From: Rhodopseudomonas boonkerdii
GTDB taxonomy: Bacteria > Pseudomonadota > Alphaproteobacteria > Rhizobiales > Xanthobacteraceae
Length of the DNA stretch: 64,000 bases
Direction of reading: 5' to 3'
NCBI RefSeq assembly: GCF_021184025.1
Contig: NZ_CP036537.1
Coordinates: 2,480,001-2,544,000 of the forward strand
The stretch's first letter is position 1. Each line of letters begins with the position of its first letter. Made by a program: the position numbers and the translations under genes. Below are positions 7,936 through 15,375 of the stretch, piece by piece. The notes below the pieces were generated by a model that saw nothing but the letters and a program-made list of their open reading frames with translations, did no database searches and had not been told where the DNA came from.

Positions 7936-8952
7936 ATGACTTCCGCTGCACCCCATCGTTTCAAGCTGCCGATCGACCAGTTCCTGCTTTGGCTGATGGC
8001 AGCGGTGGCTTTGGCTGCCGTTTTGCCCGCGCGCGGCGAGGCCGCGGTGCATGTCGATCATGTCGTTACTGCGGCGGTGGCGACCCTGTTTCTGCTTTAC
8101 GGCGCGCGTCTGTCGCCGACTGCGGTGAAGGAGGGGCTGCTGCACTGGCGCCTGCAGTCGATGGTGTTCGCCAGTACCTATCTGTTGTTTCCACTCGTTG
8201 GCGTCGCAACGAGCCTGGCGCTGCGTCCCTATCTGCCGGCCGACCTCGTGACCGGTCTTCTCTTTATGTGTCTTCTGCCTTCGACTGTGCAGTCCTCGAT
8301 CGCCTTCACCTCCATCGCACGCGGTAATGTGCCGGCAGCCCTCTGCAGCGCATCGGTGTCCAACCTGCTTGGTGTCGCGCTCACGCCGATCCTGGTGTCG
8401 CTGTTGCTCTCATCGGCCGGGGGAGGGTTCTCGCTGGTGGCGTTCGAGGAGATCGCGGCGCAGATCATCGCGCCTTTTGTCGTCGGCCAGCTGATCCGCC
8501 CGTGGGTCGGAGCTTGGCTGCTGCGTCATGCACGTCTCACCTCGGCGGTGGATCGCGGCTCCGTGCTGCTTATCGTTTACGCCGCTTTCAGTGCCGGCAT
8601 GGTCGAAGGAATCTGGGGCCAGCTTTCGGTCGGCACGCTCGCAGCGGTTCTTGCCGTCGATCTCGCCGTGTTGGCGCTGGTGATCGTCACCACCATGCTC
8701 GCCAGCCGCGGAATGGGCTTCTCGACAGCGGACGAGATCGCCATCGTGTTCTGCGGCTCGAAGAAAAGCATGGCCAGCGGCATTCCAATGGCCGCGATCC
8801 TGTTTCCGGGCCACGCTCTCGGCCTGATCGTGCTGCCGATCATGCTGTTTCACCAGGCGCAATTGTTCGTCTGCGCGATCCTGGCGCGGCGCTATGCCAG
8901 GCGCCGGGATGAAGACGGTATCGAGGGCGAGACCGCGGTGATGTCGACCTAA
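7936..8952 (+). CDS. SBF-like (bile acid:sodium symporter family, YfeH type) membrane transporter
   Basis: A 338-residue inner-membrane protein with about nine or ten hydrophobic helices. It begins FKLPIDQFLLWLMAAVALAA and continues YGARLSPTAVKEGLLHWRLQ, a pattern of the SBF-like branch rather than true bile acid transporters. GSKKSMASGIPMA near residue 275 is a conserved helix-break region. I chose ATG 7936 because the in-frame start at 7858 lies in the operator region and adds a non-conserved segment. Substrate unknown; organic anions are typical. It is likely regulated by the divergent LysR gene. Confidence 0.85.
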   Translation: MTSAAPHRFKLPIDQFLLWLMAAVALAAVLPARGEAAVHVDHVVTAAVATLFLLYGARLSPTAVKEGLLHWRLQSMVFASTYLLFPLVGVATSLALRPYLPADLVTGLLFMCLLPSTVQSSIAFTSIARGNVPAALCSASVSNLLGVALTPILVSLLLSSAGGGFSLVAFEEIAAQIIAPFVVGQLIRPWVGAWLLRHARLTSAVDRGSVLLIVYAAFSAGMVEGIWGQLSVGTLAAVLAVDLAVLALVIVTTMLASRGMGFSTADEIAIVFCGSKKSMASGIPMAAILFPGHALGLIVLPIMLFHQAQLFVCAILARRYARRRDEDGIEGETAVMST

Positions 8953-8954
8953 CA

Positions 8955-9044
8955 TGTAGGGTGGGTAAAGCGCAGCGTGCCCACCCTCTTCGTCTCGGCA
9001 GGTGAAGGTGGGCACGGCGCAAGAGCGCCTTTGCCCACCCTACA
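8955..9044. repeat. Family A repeat (copy 3)
   Basis: TGTAGGGTGGGTAAAGCGC pairs with GCGCCTTTGCCCACCCTACA at the far end, and an inner pair is GTGCCCACC / GGTGGGCAC. It lies between the 3' ends of the transporter and the dehydrogenase gene and may end both transcripts. Confidence 0.8.
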
Positions 9045-9049
9045 AGACG

Positions 9050-10177
9050 TCAGAACGTCACCACGCCGCGGATCGACTCGCCGGACTTCATCAGATCGAA
9101 ACCCTTATTGATGTCGCTGAGCGGCATCACATGGGTGATCATCGGGTCGATCTGGATCTTGCCCTGCATGTACCAGTCGACGATTTTCGGCACGTCGGTG
9201 CGACCGCGTGCGCCGCCGAAGGCGGTGCCCTTCCACACACGTCCCGTCACCAGCTGGAACGGCCGCGTCGCGATCTCGGCGCCGGCCGGCGCCACGCCGA
9301 TGACGATCGACTGGCCCCAGCCGCGGTGGCAGGATTCCAGCGCTTGGCGCATCACGGTGACATTGCCGGTGCAGTCGAAGGTGTAGTCGGCGCCGCCGAT
9401 CTGATCGTCCTTCGTCTTGGTCATGTCGACGAGGTGAGGGACCAGATCCTTGCCGAGTTCCTTCGGGTTGACGAAGTGGGTCATGCCGAAGCGTTCGCCC
9501 CAGGCCTTGCGGTCATTGTTGATGTCGACGCCGATGATCATGTCGGCGCCGGCGAGGCGCAGTCCCTGCAGCACATTGAGGCCGATGCCGCCGAGGCCGA
9601 ACACGATCGCCTTGGCGCCTTGCTCCACCTTGGCGGTGTTGAAGACAGCGCCGACACCGGTGGTGACGCCGCAGCCGATGTAGCAGACCTTGTCGAACGG
9701 CGCGTCCTCGCGGATCTTCGCCACCGCGATCTCAGGCAGCACGGTGTAGTTGGCGAAGGTCGAGGTGCCCATATAGTGATGCACCGGCTTGCCCTCGAGC
9801 GAGAAGCGCGAGGTGCCATCGGGCATCAGGCCCTGGCCCTGCGTCGAGCGGATCGCCGTGCAGAGATTGGTTTTCCGCGACAGACAGGACGGGCACTGGC
9901 GGCATTCCGGCGTGTAGAGCGGGATCACATGGTCGCCCTTCTTCACCGAGGTGACGCCACGGCCGACATCGACCACGACACCTGCACCTTCATGGCCGAG
10001 GATGGCCGGGAAGAGGCCTTCCGGATCGGCACCCGACAGCGTGAATTCGTCGGTATGGCAGATGCCGGTCGCCTTGATCTCCACCAGCACCTCGCCATCG
10101 CGTGGGCCATCGAGTTGAACGGTGGTGATCTCCAGCGGCTTGCCGGCGGCAATGGCAACAGCGGCGCGAACATCCAT
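9050..10177 (-). CDS. frmA: S-(hydroxymethyl)glutathione dehydrogenase / class III alcohol dehydrogenase
   Basis: A 375-residue zinc-dependent dehydrogenase that oxidises the formaldehyde-glutathione adduct to S-formylglutathione with NAD. The catalytic zinc ligands are in GICHTDEF and GHEGAG, and the structural zinc cluster is CRQCPSCLSRKTNLC. The segment TQGQGLMPDGTSRFS is characteristic of class III enzymes, and the nucleotide-binding motif is GLGGIGLNV. GAGGAAT stands upstream of the ATG. No formylglutathione hydrolase gene is next to it. It probably serves formaldehyde and nitrosoglutathione detoxification; other alcohols cannot be excluded. Confidence 0.9.
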   Translation of the reverse strand: MDVRAAVAIAAGKPLEITTVQLDGPRDGEVLVEIKATGICHTDEFTLSGADPEGLFPAILGHEGAGVVVDVGRGVTSVKKGDHVIPLYTPECRQCPSCLSRKTNLCTAIRSTQGQGLMPDGTSRFSLEGKPVHHYMGTSTFANYTVLPEIAVAKIREDAPFDKVCYIGCGVTTGVGAVFNTAKVEQGAKAIVFGLGGIGLNVLQGLRLAGADMIIGVDINNDRKAWGERFGMTHFVNPKELGKDLVPHLVDMTKTKDDQIGGADYTFDCTGNVTVMRQALESCHRGWGQSIVIGVAPAGAEIATRPFQLVTGRVWKGTAFGGARGRTDVPKIVDWYMQGKIQIDPMITHVMPLSDINKGFDLMKSGESIRGVVTF

Positions 10178-10285
10178 GGTGAATTCCTCAGTTGATCAGG
10201 GGGTATGCAAGGTTGTGATCGCGGGCGGGCAGGTCCGCGCAATCAGCCATTGCCGCTTAGCACATGATGGGGCACTGAGCAGCCC

Positions 10286-11161
10286 ATGAATAAAGAGACA
10301 AATGCCCTCATCGCCTCCGCTACGCCGGTGCTGTTCGTGCTGCTCTGGTGCACCGGTTTCATCGGCACCAAATATGTGCTGAACGGTGCGGAGCCGCTGA
10401 CCTATCTCACCGTGCGGATGATCGTCGCCGCCGGCATCATGGGTTTCATCGTTGCGCTGACGCGACCGGCATGGCCGGATCGCGCCGGTATCGTGCACAA
10501 CATCGTTGCCGGCTTGCTGATCCAGGGGCTCTATCTCGCCGGCACGGTGCTGGCGATTGCGCATCAGGTGCCGGTCGGCCTGTCGGCGGTCATCCCGGGA
10601 TTGCAGCCGATCCTGACATCGATTCTCGCCAGTCGGTTTCTGGGGGAACGCGTGACACCGCTGCAGTGGTGCGGCCTCGTGCTCGGCCTTGGCGGCGTGC
10701 TACTGGTGCTGCATGGCCGTCCAATGTCCGGCAATGCCGGTTGGGGGTGGGCGGCGTCGGGTCTTTCGCTGGTCACCATCACCATCGGCACGCTCTATCA
10801 GAAGCGCTTCTGCAGCGGCACCGACTGGCGGGTGGGGAGCTTCATCCAGCAATTCGCTGCCATGGTGATGCTCGGCATCGGCGCGTTTCTGTTCGAGACG
10901 CGTGTGATCCACTGGACCACGGAATTCGTCCTGTCGGTGGCTTGGCTGGCAGTGGTGCTGTCGATCGGCACCGTGGGATTGCTGTACTGGCTGCTGCGCC
11001 GTCAGGCGTCGAGCCAGGTGGCGAGCCTGTTCTATCTGGTGCCGGCGGTGACGGCCCTGATGGCCTTCATCCTGTTCGGCGAGAAGCTGGATGCTGTAGC
11101 GATCGTCGGTATGATCGCCTGCGGCGCTGCGGTGCTGCTGGTCAATCGCGCGAAGGCGTAG
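10286..11161 (+). CDS. EamA/DMT-family transporter
   Basis: A 291-residue inner-membrane protein with ten predicted hydrophobic helices in two EamA halves. The first half includes LWCTGFIGTKYVL and GLQPILTSILASRFLGERVT; the second repeats the pattern near VPAVTALMAFILFGEKLD. These proteins export amino acids or other metabolites. It is a single gene, divergent from frmA with a 108-base gap. Substrate cannot be inferred. Its stop overlaps the edge of a family A repeat. Confidence 0.88.
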   Translation: MNKETNALIASATPVLFVLLWCTGFIGTKYVLNGAEPLTYLTVRMIVAAGIMGFIVALTRPAWPDRAGIVHNIVAGLLIQGLYLAGTVLAIAHQVPVGLSAVIPGLQPILTSILASRFLGERVTPLQWCGLVLGLGGVLLVLHGRPMSGNAGWGWAASGLSLVTITIGTLYQKRFCSGTDWRVGSFIQQFAAMVMLGIGAFLFETRVIHWTTEFVLSVAWLAVVLSIGTVGLLYWLLRRQASSQVASLFYLVPAVTALMAFILFGEKLDAVAIVGMIACGAAVLLVNRAKA

Positions 11162-11258
11162 GGCGTTCTACCGTAGACGGATGAGCGAAGCGTCATTCGC
11201 CTACCGAGCTCATGTGACGAAGGACGGCGGATTACGCCTTCGGCTCATCCGCCCTACG
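11158..11258. repeat. Family A repeat (copy 4)
   Basis: The outer pair is GTAGGGCG / CGCCCTAC and the inner pair GACGGATGAGCGAAGCG / CGGCTCATCCG. It overlaps the EamA stop codon. The arms match the GTAGGGCGGATGAG subtype seen again near 34441 and 39872. Confidence 0.7.
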
Positions 11259-11293
11259 GCACAGCATTACAGCTCAGAATATCCCCGGACATG

Positions 11294-11325
11294 AAAAAGC
11301 CTCCGGACTTGGACCCGGAGGCTTT
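11294..11325 (-). terminator. Rho-independent terminator of the histone-like gene
   Basis: An 11-bp perfect stem, AAAGCCTCCGG / CCGGAGGCTTT, with an 8-base loop. On the minus strand it is followed by a short T run. It lies 20 bases beyond the stop of the minus-strand histone-H1-like gene. Confidence 0.8.
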
Positions 11326-11345
11326 CACATCTGCGAGGAAGAAGC

Positions 11346-11729
11346 TTACTTCTTCTTGGCAGCCTTCTTGGCCTTCTTGGCCTTCTTCGGAGCAGCCTTC
11401 TTGGCCTTCTTCGGAGCGGCCTTCTTGGCAGCCTTCTTCACGGTCTTCTTGGCGGCCTTCTTCACGGTCTTCTTGGCAGCCTTCTTCACGGTCTTCTTAG
11501 CAGCTTTCTTAGCCATTGGTGGTCTCGCTTTCTTGGTTGTCTTCTTTGAAGATGTCTTCGCAGAAGCTTTCTTGGTGGACTTCTTCCTGGCCGGAGTCGC
11601 TTTCTTTGCGGCTTTCTTCGCGGCCTTGGTAACTGTCTCGGCCACCGAGGTGGCCGCTTCTTTGGTCGCACCGGCGGCGCTGCTCAGCGCATCCGTCACT
11701 TGTTCGATGATCGGAGTGTCGTCAGTCAT
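11346..11729 (-). CDS. Histone H1-like lysine/alanine-rich DNA-binding protein
   Basis: A 127-residue very basic protein. The N-terminal 35 residues are less charged (MTDDTPIIEQVTDALSSAAG); the rest is lysine, alanine and threonine, with tandem blocks such as KKTVKKAA and APKKAKKA near the end. This composition matches bacterial H1-like proteins (the AlgP/HctB type) that bind and condense DNA. Repeat number in such genes is variable because the coding DNA is a near-perfect 24-base repeat. It has its own terminator and lies next to photolyase, which may be chance. A structured domain is not visible. Confidence 0.8.
   Translation of the reverse strand: MTDDTPIIEQVTDALSSAAGATKEAATSVAETVTKAAKKAAKKATPARKKSTKKASAKTSSKKTTKKARPPMAKKAAKKTVKKAAKKTVKKAAKKTVKKAAKKAAPKKAKKAAPKKAKKAKKAAKKK
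11433..11504. repeat. Three tandem 24-bp repeats inside the histone-like gene
   Basis: Units begin at 11433, 11457 and 11481 and read CTTCTTCACGGTCTTCTTGG followed by four bases, with one or two changes between units. Each encodes eight residues of the KKTVKKAA type on the minus strand. The number is likely to vary by slippage. Confidence 0.85.
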
Positions 11730-11804
11730 AGCATCCCCCAGCGGTTCTCGACTTTCTTACGTTAGTCCGATTCGGCGGCGTGTTGAAGTGCATGCACTAC
11801 ACAG

Positions 11805-13262
11805 TCAACCGCTGCGTATCGTTTTATACGCTTTTAATGCGCGATCGCGACCTTCCTTGTGGTCGATGATAGGCATCGGATAGTCGATCCCGAGTTTGAT
11901 ACCTGCGTCCTCCAGCTCCATCGGTGTGGCCGTCCACGGTTGATGAACGAGTTTTGCTGACAAGTTGTTAAGCTCCGGAACCCATCGGCGGACGTAGTTG
12001 CCGTCCGGATCGAACTTCTCACCCTGCAGGATCGGATTGAAGACGCGGAAGTACGGCGCTGCATCGGCGCCGGAGCCGGCAACCCATTGCCAGTTGGCGG
12101 GGTTACTGCCGCTATCAGCGTCGACGAGCGTATCCCAGAACCAAGCTTCGCCCTCTCTCCAGTCGATCAGGAGATGCTTCACGAGGAAGGATGCGACCAC
12201 CATACGTACGCGATTGTGCATCGTGCCGGTGTGCCATAGCTCGCGCATGCCTGCATCGACGACGGGATAACCCGTCAATCCGCGTTGCCACGCCTTCAGT
12301 GCCTTGCGATCGGCCTTCCACGGGAAGTCGTCGAACGACTCCTGCAGATTGCGCGCGGCAAGATCGGGGATGTCGAACAGCAGATGCCGGCTGAACTCGC
12401 GCCAGCCAAGTTCGCTCAAGAACTTGCCGACATCGCTCGCGAGCTCAGGCTGTTGGTCTGCGGTGAACTGTGCGGCGTGCCAGACTTGCCTGGGACTGAT
12501 CTCGCCGAAGCGCAAATGTGGCGACAGGCGTGACGTCCCGGCACGGTCGGGGCGATCGCGATCGTTGCAGTAGCCCCGAATGTCCCTGAGGAAACGCTTG
12601 AGATGCTTCTGCGCCGTGGCTTCGCCGGGCGTCCAGTTCTCACGCAGGCCATCTGCCCAGTCTGGTTTCGTGGGCTCCAGTTGCCAGTCCTCAAGCTTGT
12701 CGCTTTTTACCTTTGGGGCGGCGATGAGCAGCTTCGGCGCGGGGACAGGCTTGGCCGGGCCACCCATCGCGAGGATGCGTTTGAAGAAGGGTGTGAAGAC
12801 GCGCAAGCCACGTCCGTCCTTGTTGCGAATGGTGCTTGGGTGCGTCAGCAGGTCGCCGGGGAAGCTCTCGGTGCCGATATCGAGATCGGCGAGCGCCTCG
12901 GTCACCCCATCGGCGATTGTGAGATGCGGTGCCTGTGCGATCTCGTTCCAATACACGTGGCTGGCGTTGATCTCACGGGCGAGGGCAGGGATCACGTCTA
13001 TCGCAGCGCCCTGGCGGAGGACAAGCGTGCCACCAATCGCCTCCAACCGTGCGGACAGCGCGCGTAGCGACTGCGCCAGCCACCAGCGCGTCGCGCCGCC
13101 CATTGGCCGCGCCCGTGGCGGTTTGATCTGCGTGCTGTGCTCGTCGAGCAAATAGAGACAGAGCACCGGCGTGCCTGATCGCGCGGCGGCGTGGAGCGCG
13201 GGGTGATCCGAGAGGCGGAGATCGTCGCGAAACCAGACAATGATAGGGGATTGATCGGTCAT
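11805..13262 (-). CDS. phrB: Deoxyribodipyrimidine photolyase (class I)
   Basis: A 485-residue light-driven DNA repair enzyme that reverses cyclobutane pyrimidine dimers using FADH. The N-terminal antenna domain begins IIVWFRDDLRLSDHPAL. The FAD-binding helical domain holds WREFSRHLL, GLTGYPVVDAGMRELW, TGTMHNRVRMVVASFL and DADSGSNPANWQWVAGSG, all family signatures. Length is typical. It is transcribed toward the histone-like gene, 75 bases away, and upstream of it lies a 430-base stretch without a clear gene. Cryptochrome function is less likely, since the signatures are those of CPD photolyases. Confidence 0.93.
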   Translation of the reverse strand: MTDQSPIIVWFRDDLRLSDHPALHAAARSGTPVLCLYLLDEHSTQIKPPRARPMGGATRWWLAQSLRALSARLEAIGGTLVLRQGAAIDVIPALAREINASHVYWNEIAQAPHLTIADGVTEALADLDIGTESFPGDLLTHPSTIRNKDGRGLRVFTPFFKRILAMGGPAKPVPAPKLLIAAPKVKSDKLEDWQLEPTKPDWADGLRENWTPGEATAQKHLKRFLRDIRGYCNDRDRPDRAGTSRLSPHLRFGEISPRQVWHAAQFTADQQPELASDVGKFLSELGWREFSRHLLFDIPDLAARNLQESFDDFPWKADRKALKAWQRGLTGYPVVDAGMRELWHTGTMHNRVRMVVASFLVKHLLIDWREGEAWFWDTLVDADSGSNPANWQWVAGSGADAAPYFRVFNPILQGEKFDPDGNYVRRWVPELNNLSAKLVHQPWTATPMELEDAGIKLGIDYPMPIIDHKEGRDRALKAYKTIRSG

Positions 13263-13637
13263 GATGCCGATCTAACACGGATCACGTGAGATCGATCCAG
13301 TTCGGTGTATCCGCAAGCTTGCACGGACTGATGCGTGTCTGTTCGTATCGACAGCCCAAAGGGCCGAAGGGTGATGTCAAGCGCAATGTGATTCTCTGTC
13401 TGGCGACCTTCATCGTCATGCTGCCGCTGACTCTCTTCCCGCGCTTGACCGCGAAGCTCGCATCGCGATCTTCGGCGGTGCATCGGCCGATGCGACATGG
13501 GCTCCGCTTTTGCTCTATGGCGCGCTATTCGGCTTCTCTCGCTACGCGACGGTCGAGCTGACCTCGCCATCTCTGCTCAAGCGCTGCACCAGGCCGGCGG
13601 GGTTCGCAGCGCTGGATCCAGCCTGCTCAAAAACAAA
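13263..13637. other. Intergenic stretch without a confident gene
   Basis: The gap between photolyase and the peroxiredoxin terminator shows two overlapping plus-strand open frames. A GTG frame at 13286-13561 includes a hydrophobic segment VILCLATFIVMLPLTLFPR, and another frame at 13510 onward reads LLLYGALFGFSRYAT near its start. Neither has a clear ribosome site or a recognisable family. They could be parts of one decayed small membrane protein, but this is speculative. Confidence 0.3.
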
Positions 13638-13668
13638 AGAGGCGCCGCGATCATCTCGCGGCGCCTCT
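13629..13668 (-). terminator. Rho-independent terminator of the peroxiredoxin gene
   Basis: A 13-bp perfect stem, AGAGGCGCCGCGA / TCGCGGCGCCTCT, with a 5-base loop. On the minus strand it is followed by TTTGTTTTT. It lies 25 bases after the peroxiredoxin stop. Confidence 0.9.
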
Positions 13669-13692
13669 ATGTTCTTGCAAATCGCTCGCAGC

Positions 13693-14352
13693 TTACTTCG
13701 GCTGCGGTACGATGCGGATGTAGGGCTTCGGCTCCTTCCAGCCGTTCGGATAAATCGTTTTCGCCTCATCGTTGGTTACCGAGCCCGCGATGATCACGTC
13801 CTGCCCCTGGGCCCAGTCCGCCGGCGTGGCGACGCGGTGCTTGGCGGTGAGCTGCAGGCTGTCGATGACGCGCAGGATTTCCTGGAAGTTACGCCCGGTG
13901 GTCATGGGATAGACGAGGATCAGCTTGATCTTCTTGTCCGGCCCGATGACGAAGACGTTTCGCACGGTGGCATTGTCGTTCGCGGTGCGGCCGTCGGCGC
14001 CGCCCGCGGTATCCGCCGGCAGCATGTTGTAGAGCTTCGAAACCTTCAGCTCGGTGTCGCCGATCATCGGGAAGGCAGGGCGTGCGCCCTGGGTCTCGTT
14101 GATGTCGTCTGCCCATAGCGAGTGCTTGTGAACGGGATCGACCGAGAGGCCGATCAGTTTCACATTCCGCTTGTCGAATTCCGGCTGAAGTTTCGCCAAT
14201 GCTCCGAGTTCGGTGGTGCAGACCGGGGTGAAATCCTTCGGATGCGAGAACAGCAGTGCCCAACTGTCGCCGATCCAGTCATGGAATTTGATGGCGCCGT
14301 TGGTGGTCTCTGCCTCGAAGTCAGGTGCGATGGAATTGATTTGAAGACCCAT
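13693..14352 (-). CDS. 1-Cys peroxiredoxin (Prx6 type)
   Basis: A 219-residue cytoplasmic peroxidase that reduces hydrogen peroxide and organic peroxides. The only cysteine is C45 in DFTPVCTTE, so it is a 1-Cys enzyme. The C-terminal extension after VRNVFVIGPDKKIKL is of the Prx6 kind (TGRNFQEILRVIDSLQLT). I chose MGLQINSIAPDF with GAGG upstream; the frame is open further, to 14484, but that part has no conserved features. A strong terminator follows. Confidence 0.92.
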   Translation of the reverse strand: MGLQINSIAPDFEAETTNGAIKFHDWIGDSWALLFSHPKDFTPVCTTELGALAKLQPEFDKRNVKLIGLSVDPVHKHSLWADDINETQGARPAFPMIGDTELKVSKLYNMLPADTAGGADGRTANDNATVRNVFVIGPDKKIKLILVYPMTTGRNFQEILRVIDSLQLTAKHRVATPADWAQGQDVIIAGSVTNDEAKTIYPNGWKEPKPYIRIVPQPK

Positions 14353-14742
14353 GGTCGACCTCATGTCTTGGAAGGGATCGCGCTGAGAAGCGTGCGTCAG
14401 CCGATTATAGGTAGGGGGCTGCGTCATTGGAACCGGTGCTCGAAAAGGACAAGATCGTTCTCCCGTTCGCGCCTCAAAGAGCATCGTCTTTTACGCAAGC
14501 CCTCTGCGACATAATAGCCCTGGCAATATGAAGTGATGCGATGCCGCGAAGTTGCCGCCCGCCAGGCGCAATGTCGCCGGAGGTGATCGCCACATCCTGT
14601 CGAACCAAGCGAGGCCACCGTGCGACTGACCTGCAACGGTTGGGGATAAGAAATGTGCCAATTCTTTCTCTTAACCGCTCGTTAATTCGCTCGTGGAATC
14701 TCTGGGCTATCTTAAAAAGCACTGCAAATAGAAGAGTTTGAA
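14353..14742. other. Divergent promoter region, no gene seen
   Basis: About 390 bases separate the peroxiredoxin start from the plus-strand gene at 14743. The open frames here are short, lack ribosome sites and look like chance. The segment just before 14743 is more AT-rich (around TTCTTTCTCTTAACC and TTAATTCG), as expected for promoters, but I cannot assign -35 and -10 boxes. Confidence 0.4.
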
Positions 14743-15318
14743 ATGTCCACCGCTGCCGTTGCCGAGGTATTCGGCGCCATCGAAACGTCCTCCATCGCCG
14801 ATCGCCGCGCTGCGGCGCAGGCCCTCGCTCTCGTCCGCGACGGCGTGATCACCGGCGAGGGGCCGACCGCCCGCGGTCGTATTCATTTCTCCCGTGCGCT
14901 CGATGCCGATGATGCCGACTTGTGCGCGCGCATTCTTGGCGCATCGGCACTTGCCGGCGAGCCGGTGAGCCGCGACGAAGCCGAGGCGCTGTTCGCCATC
15001 AACGAGGCCGCGCGCGAGCGCAGCGACAATGGTCGTTTCGACGATTTGTTTGCTAAGGCCGTTGTGCATCACGCCGCCTCCGCCTCCGGCCTGCCAGTGC
15101 CGCCACGTGATGTCGCGCTGTCGCCCGACGTGTCGATCGACAGCTGGGCGCCCACCAAGGCGGTCGGTGTGAATGTCGAAGTGCTGGAATGGATCGCATC
15201 GCAGATGCGTGCCAAACGCGTGAGCAACGCTACCATCATGACGCTGCTCGCGGCCGTAGTCGGCGCCGCCACGCTGCCGTTGGCGCAGTTGCCGACGGTG
15301 TTCGATATTGGCATGTAA
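14743..15318 (+). CDS. Unknown 191-residue protein
   Basis: I do not recognise a named family. The protein is acidic and alanine-rich. The first 130 residues look all-helical, with a pattern like ILGASALAGEPVSRDEAEAL followed by NEAARERSDNGRFDDLFAKA, which loosely recalls TerB-like or EF-hand-like helical proteins. A hydrophobic stretch, MTLLAAVVGAATLPLAQLP, lies near the C-terminus and may be a membrane anchor. It is monocistronic, with its own terminator directly downstream. Codon usage resembles the neighbours, so it is likely a real gene. Confidence 0.75.
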   Translation: MSTAAVAEVFGAIETSSIADRRAAAQALALVRDGVITGEGPTARGRIHFSRALDADDADLCARILGASALAGEPVSRDEAEALFAINEAARERSDNGRFDDLFAKAVVHHAASASGLPVPPRDVALSPDVSIDSWAPTKAVGVNVEVLEWIASQMRAKRVSNATIMTLLAAVVGAATLPLAQLPTVFDIGM

Positions 15319-15340
15319 GCGAAATCGGTCTTGAAAGCGA

Positions 15341-15370
15341 AACGGCGGGCATTGCCCGCCGTTTTGTTTT
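15341..15370 (+). terminator. Rho-independent terminator
   Basis: A 10-bp stem, AACGGCGGGC / GCCCGCCGTT, with a 3-base loop followed by TTGTTTT. It ends the unknown gene before 15318, facing the convergent phosphatase-like gene. Confidence 0.88.
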
Positions 15371-15375
15371 GGTCG

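Noticed and set aside
9002..10195. A 397-codon plus-strand frame opposite frmA
   Set aside because: Shadow of the dehydrogenase; no ribosome site or motifs, and the start falls in a repeat.
11433..11504. Tandem 24-bp repeats considered as a CRISPR-like array
   Set aside because: There are no spacers; the units are contiguous and in frame with the histone-like protein.
11356..11883. Plus-strand frame with repeated FLAFLAFF-like segments, apparently a membrane protein
   Set aside because: It is the complement of the lysine codons in the histone-like gene; the minus-strand gene has a terminator and a sensible start.
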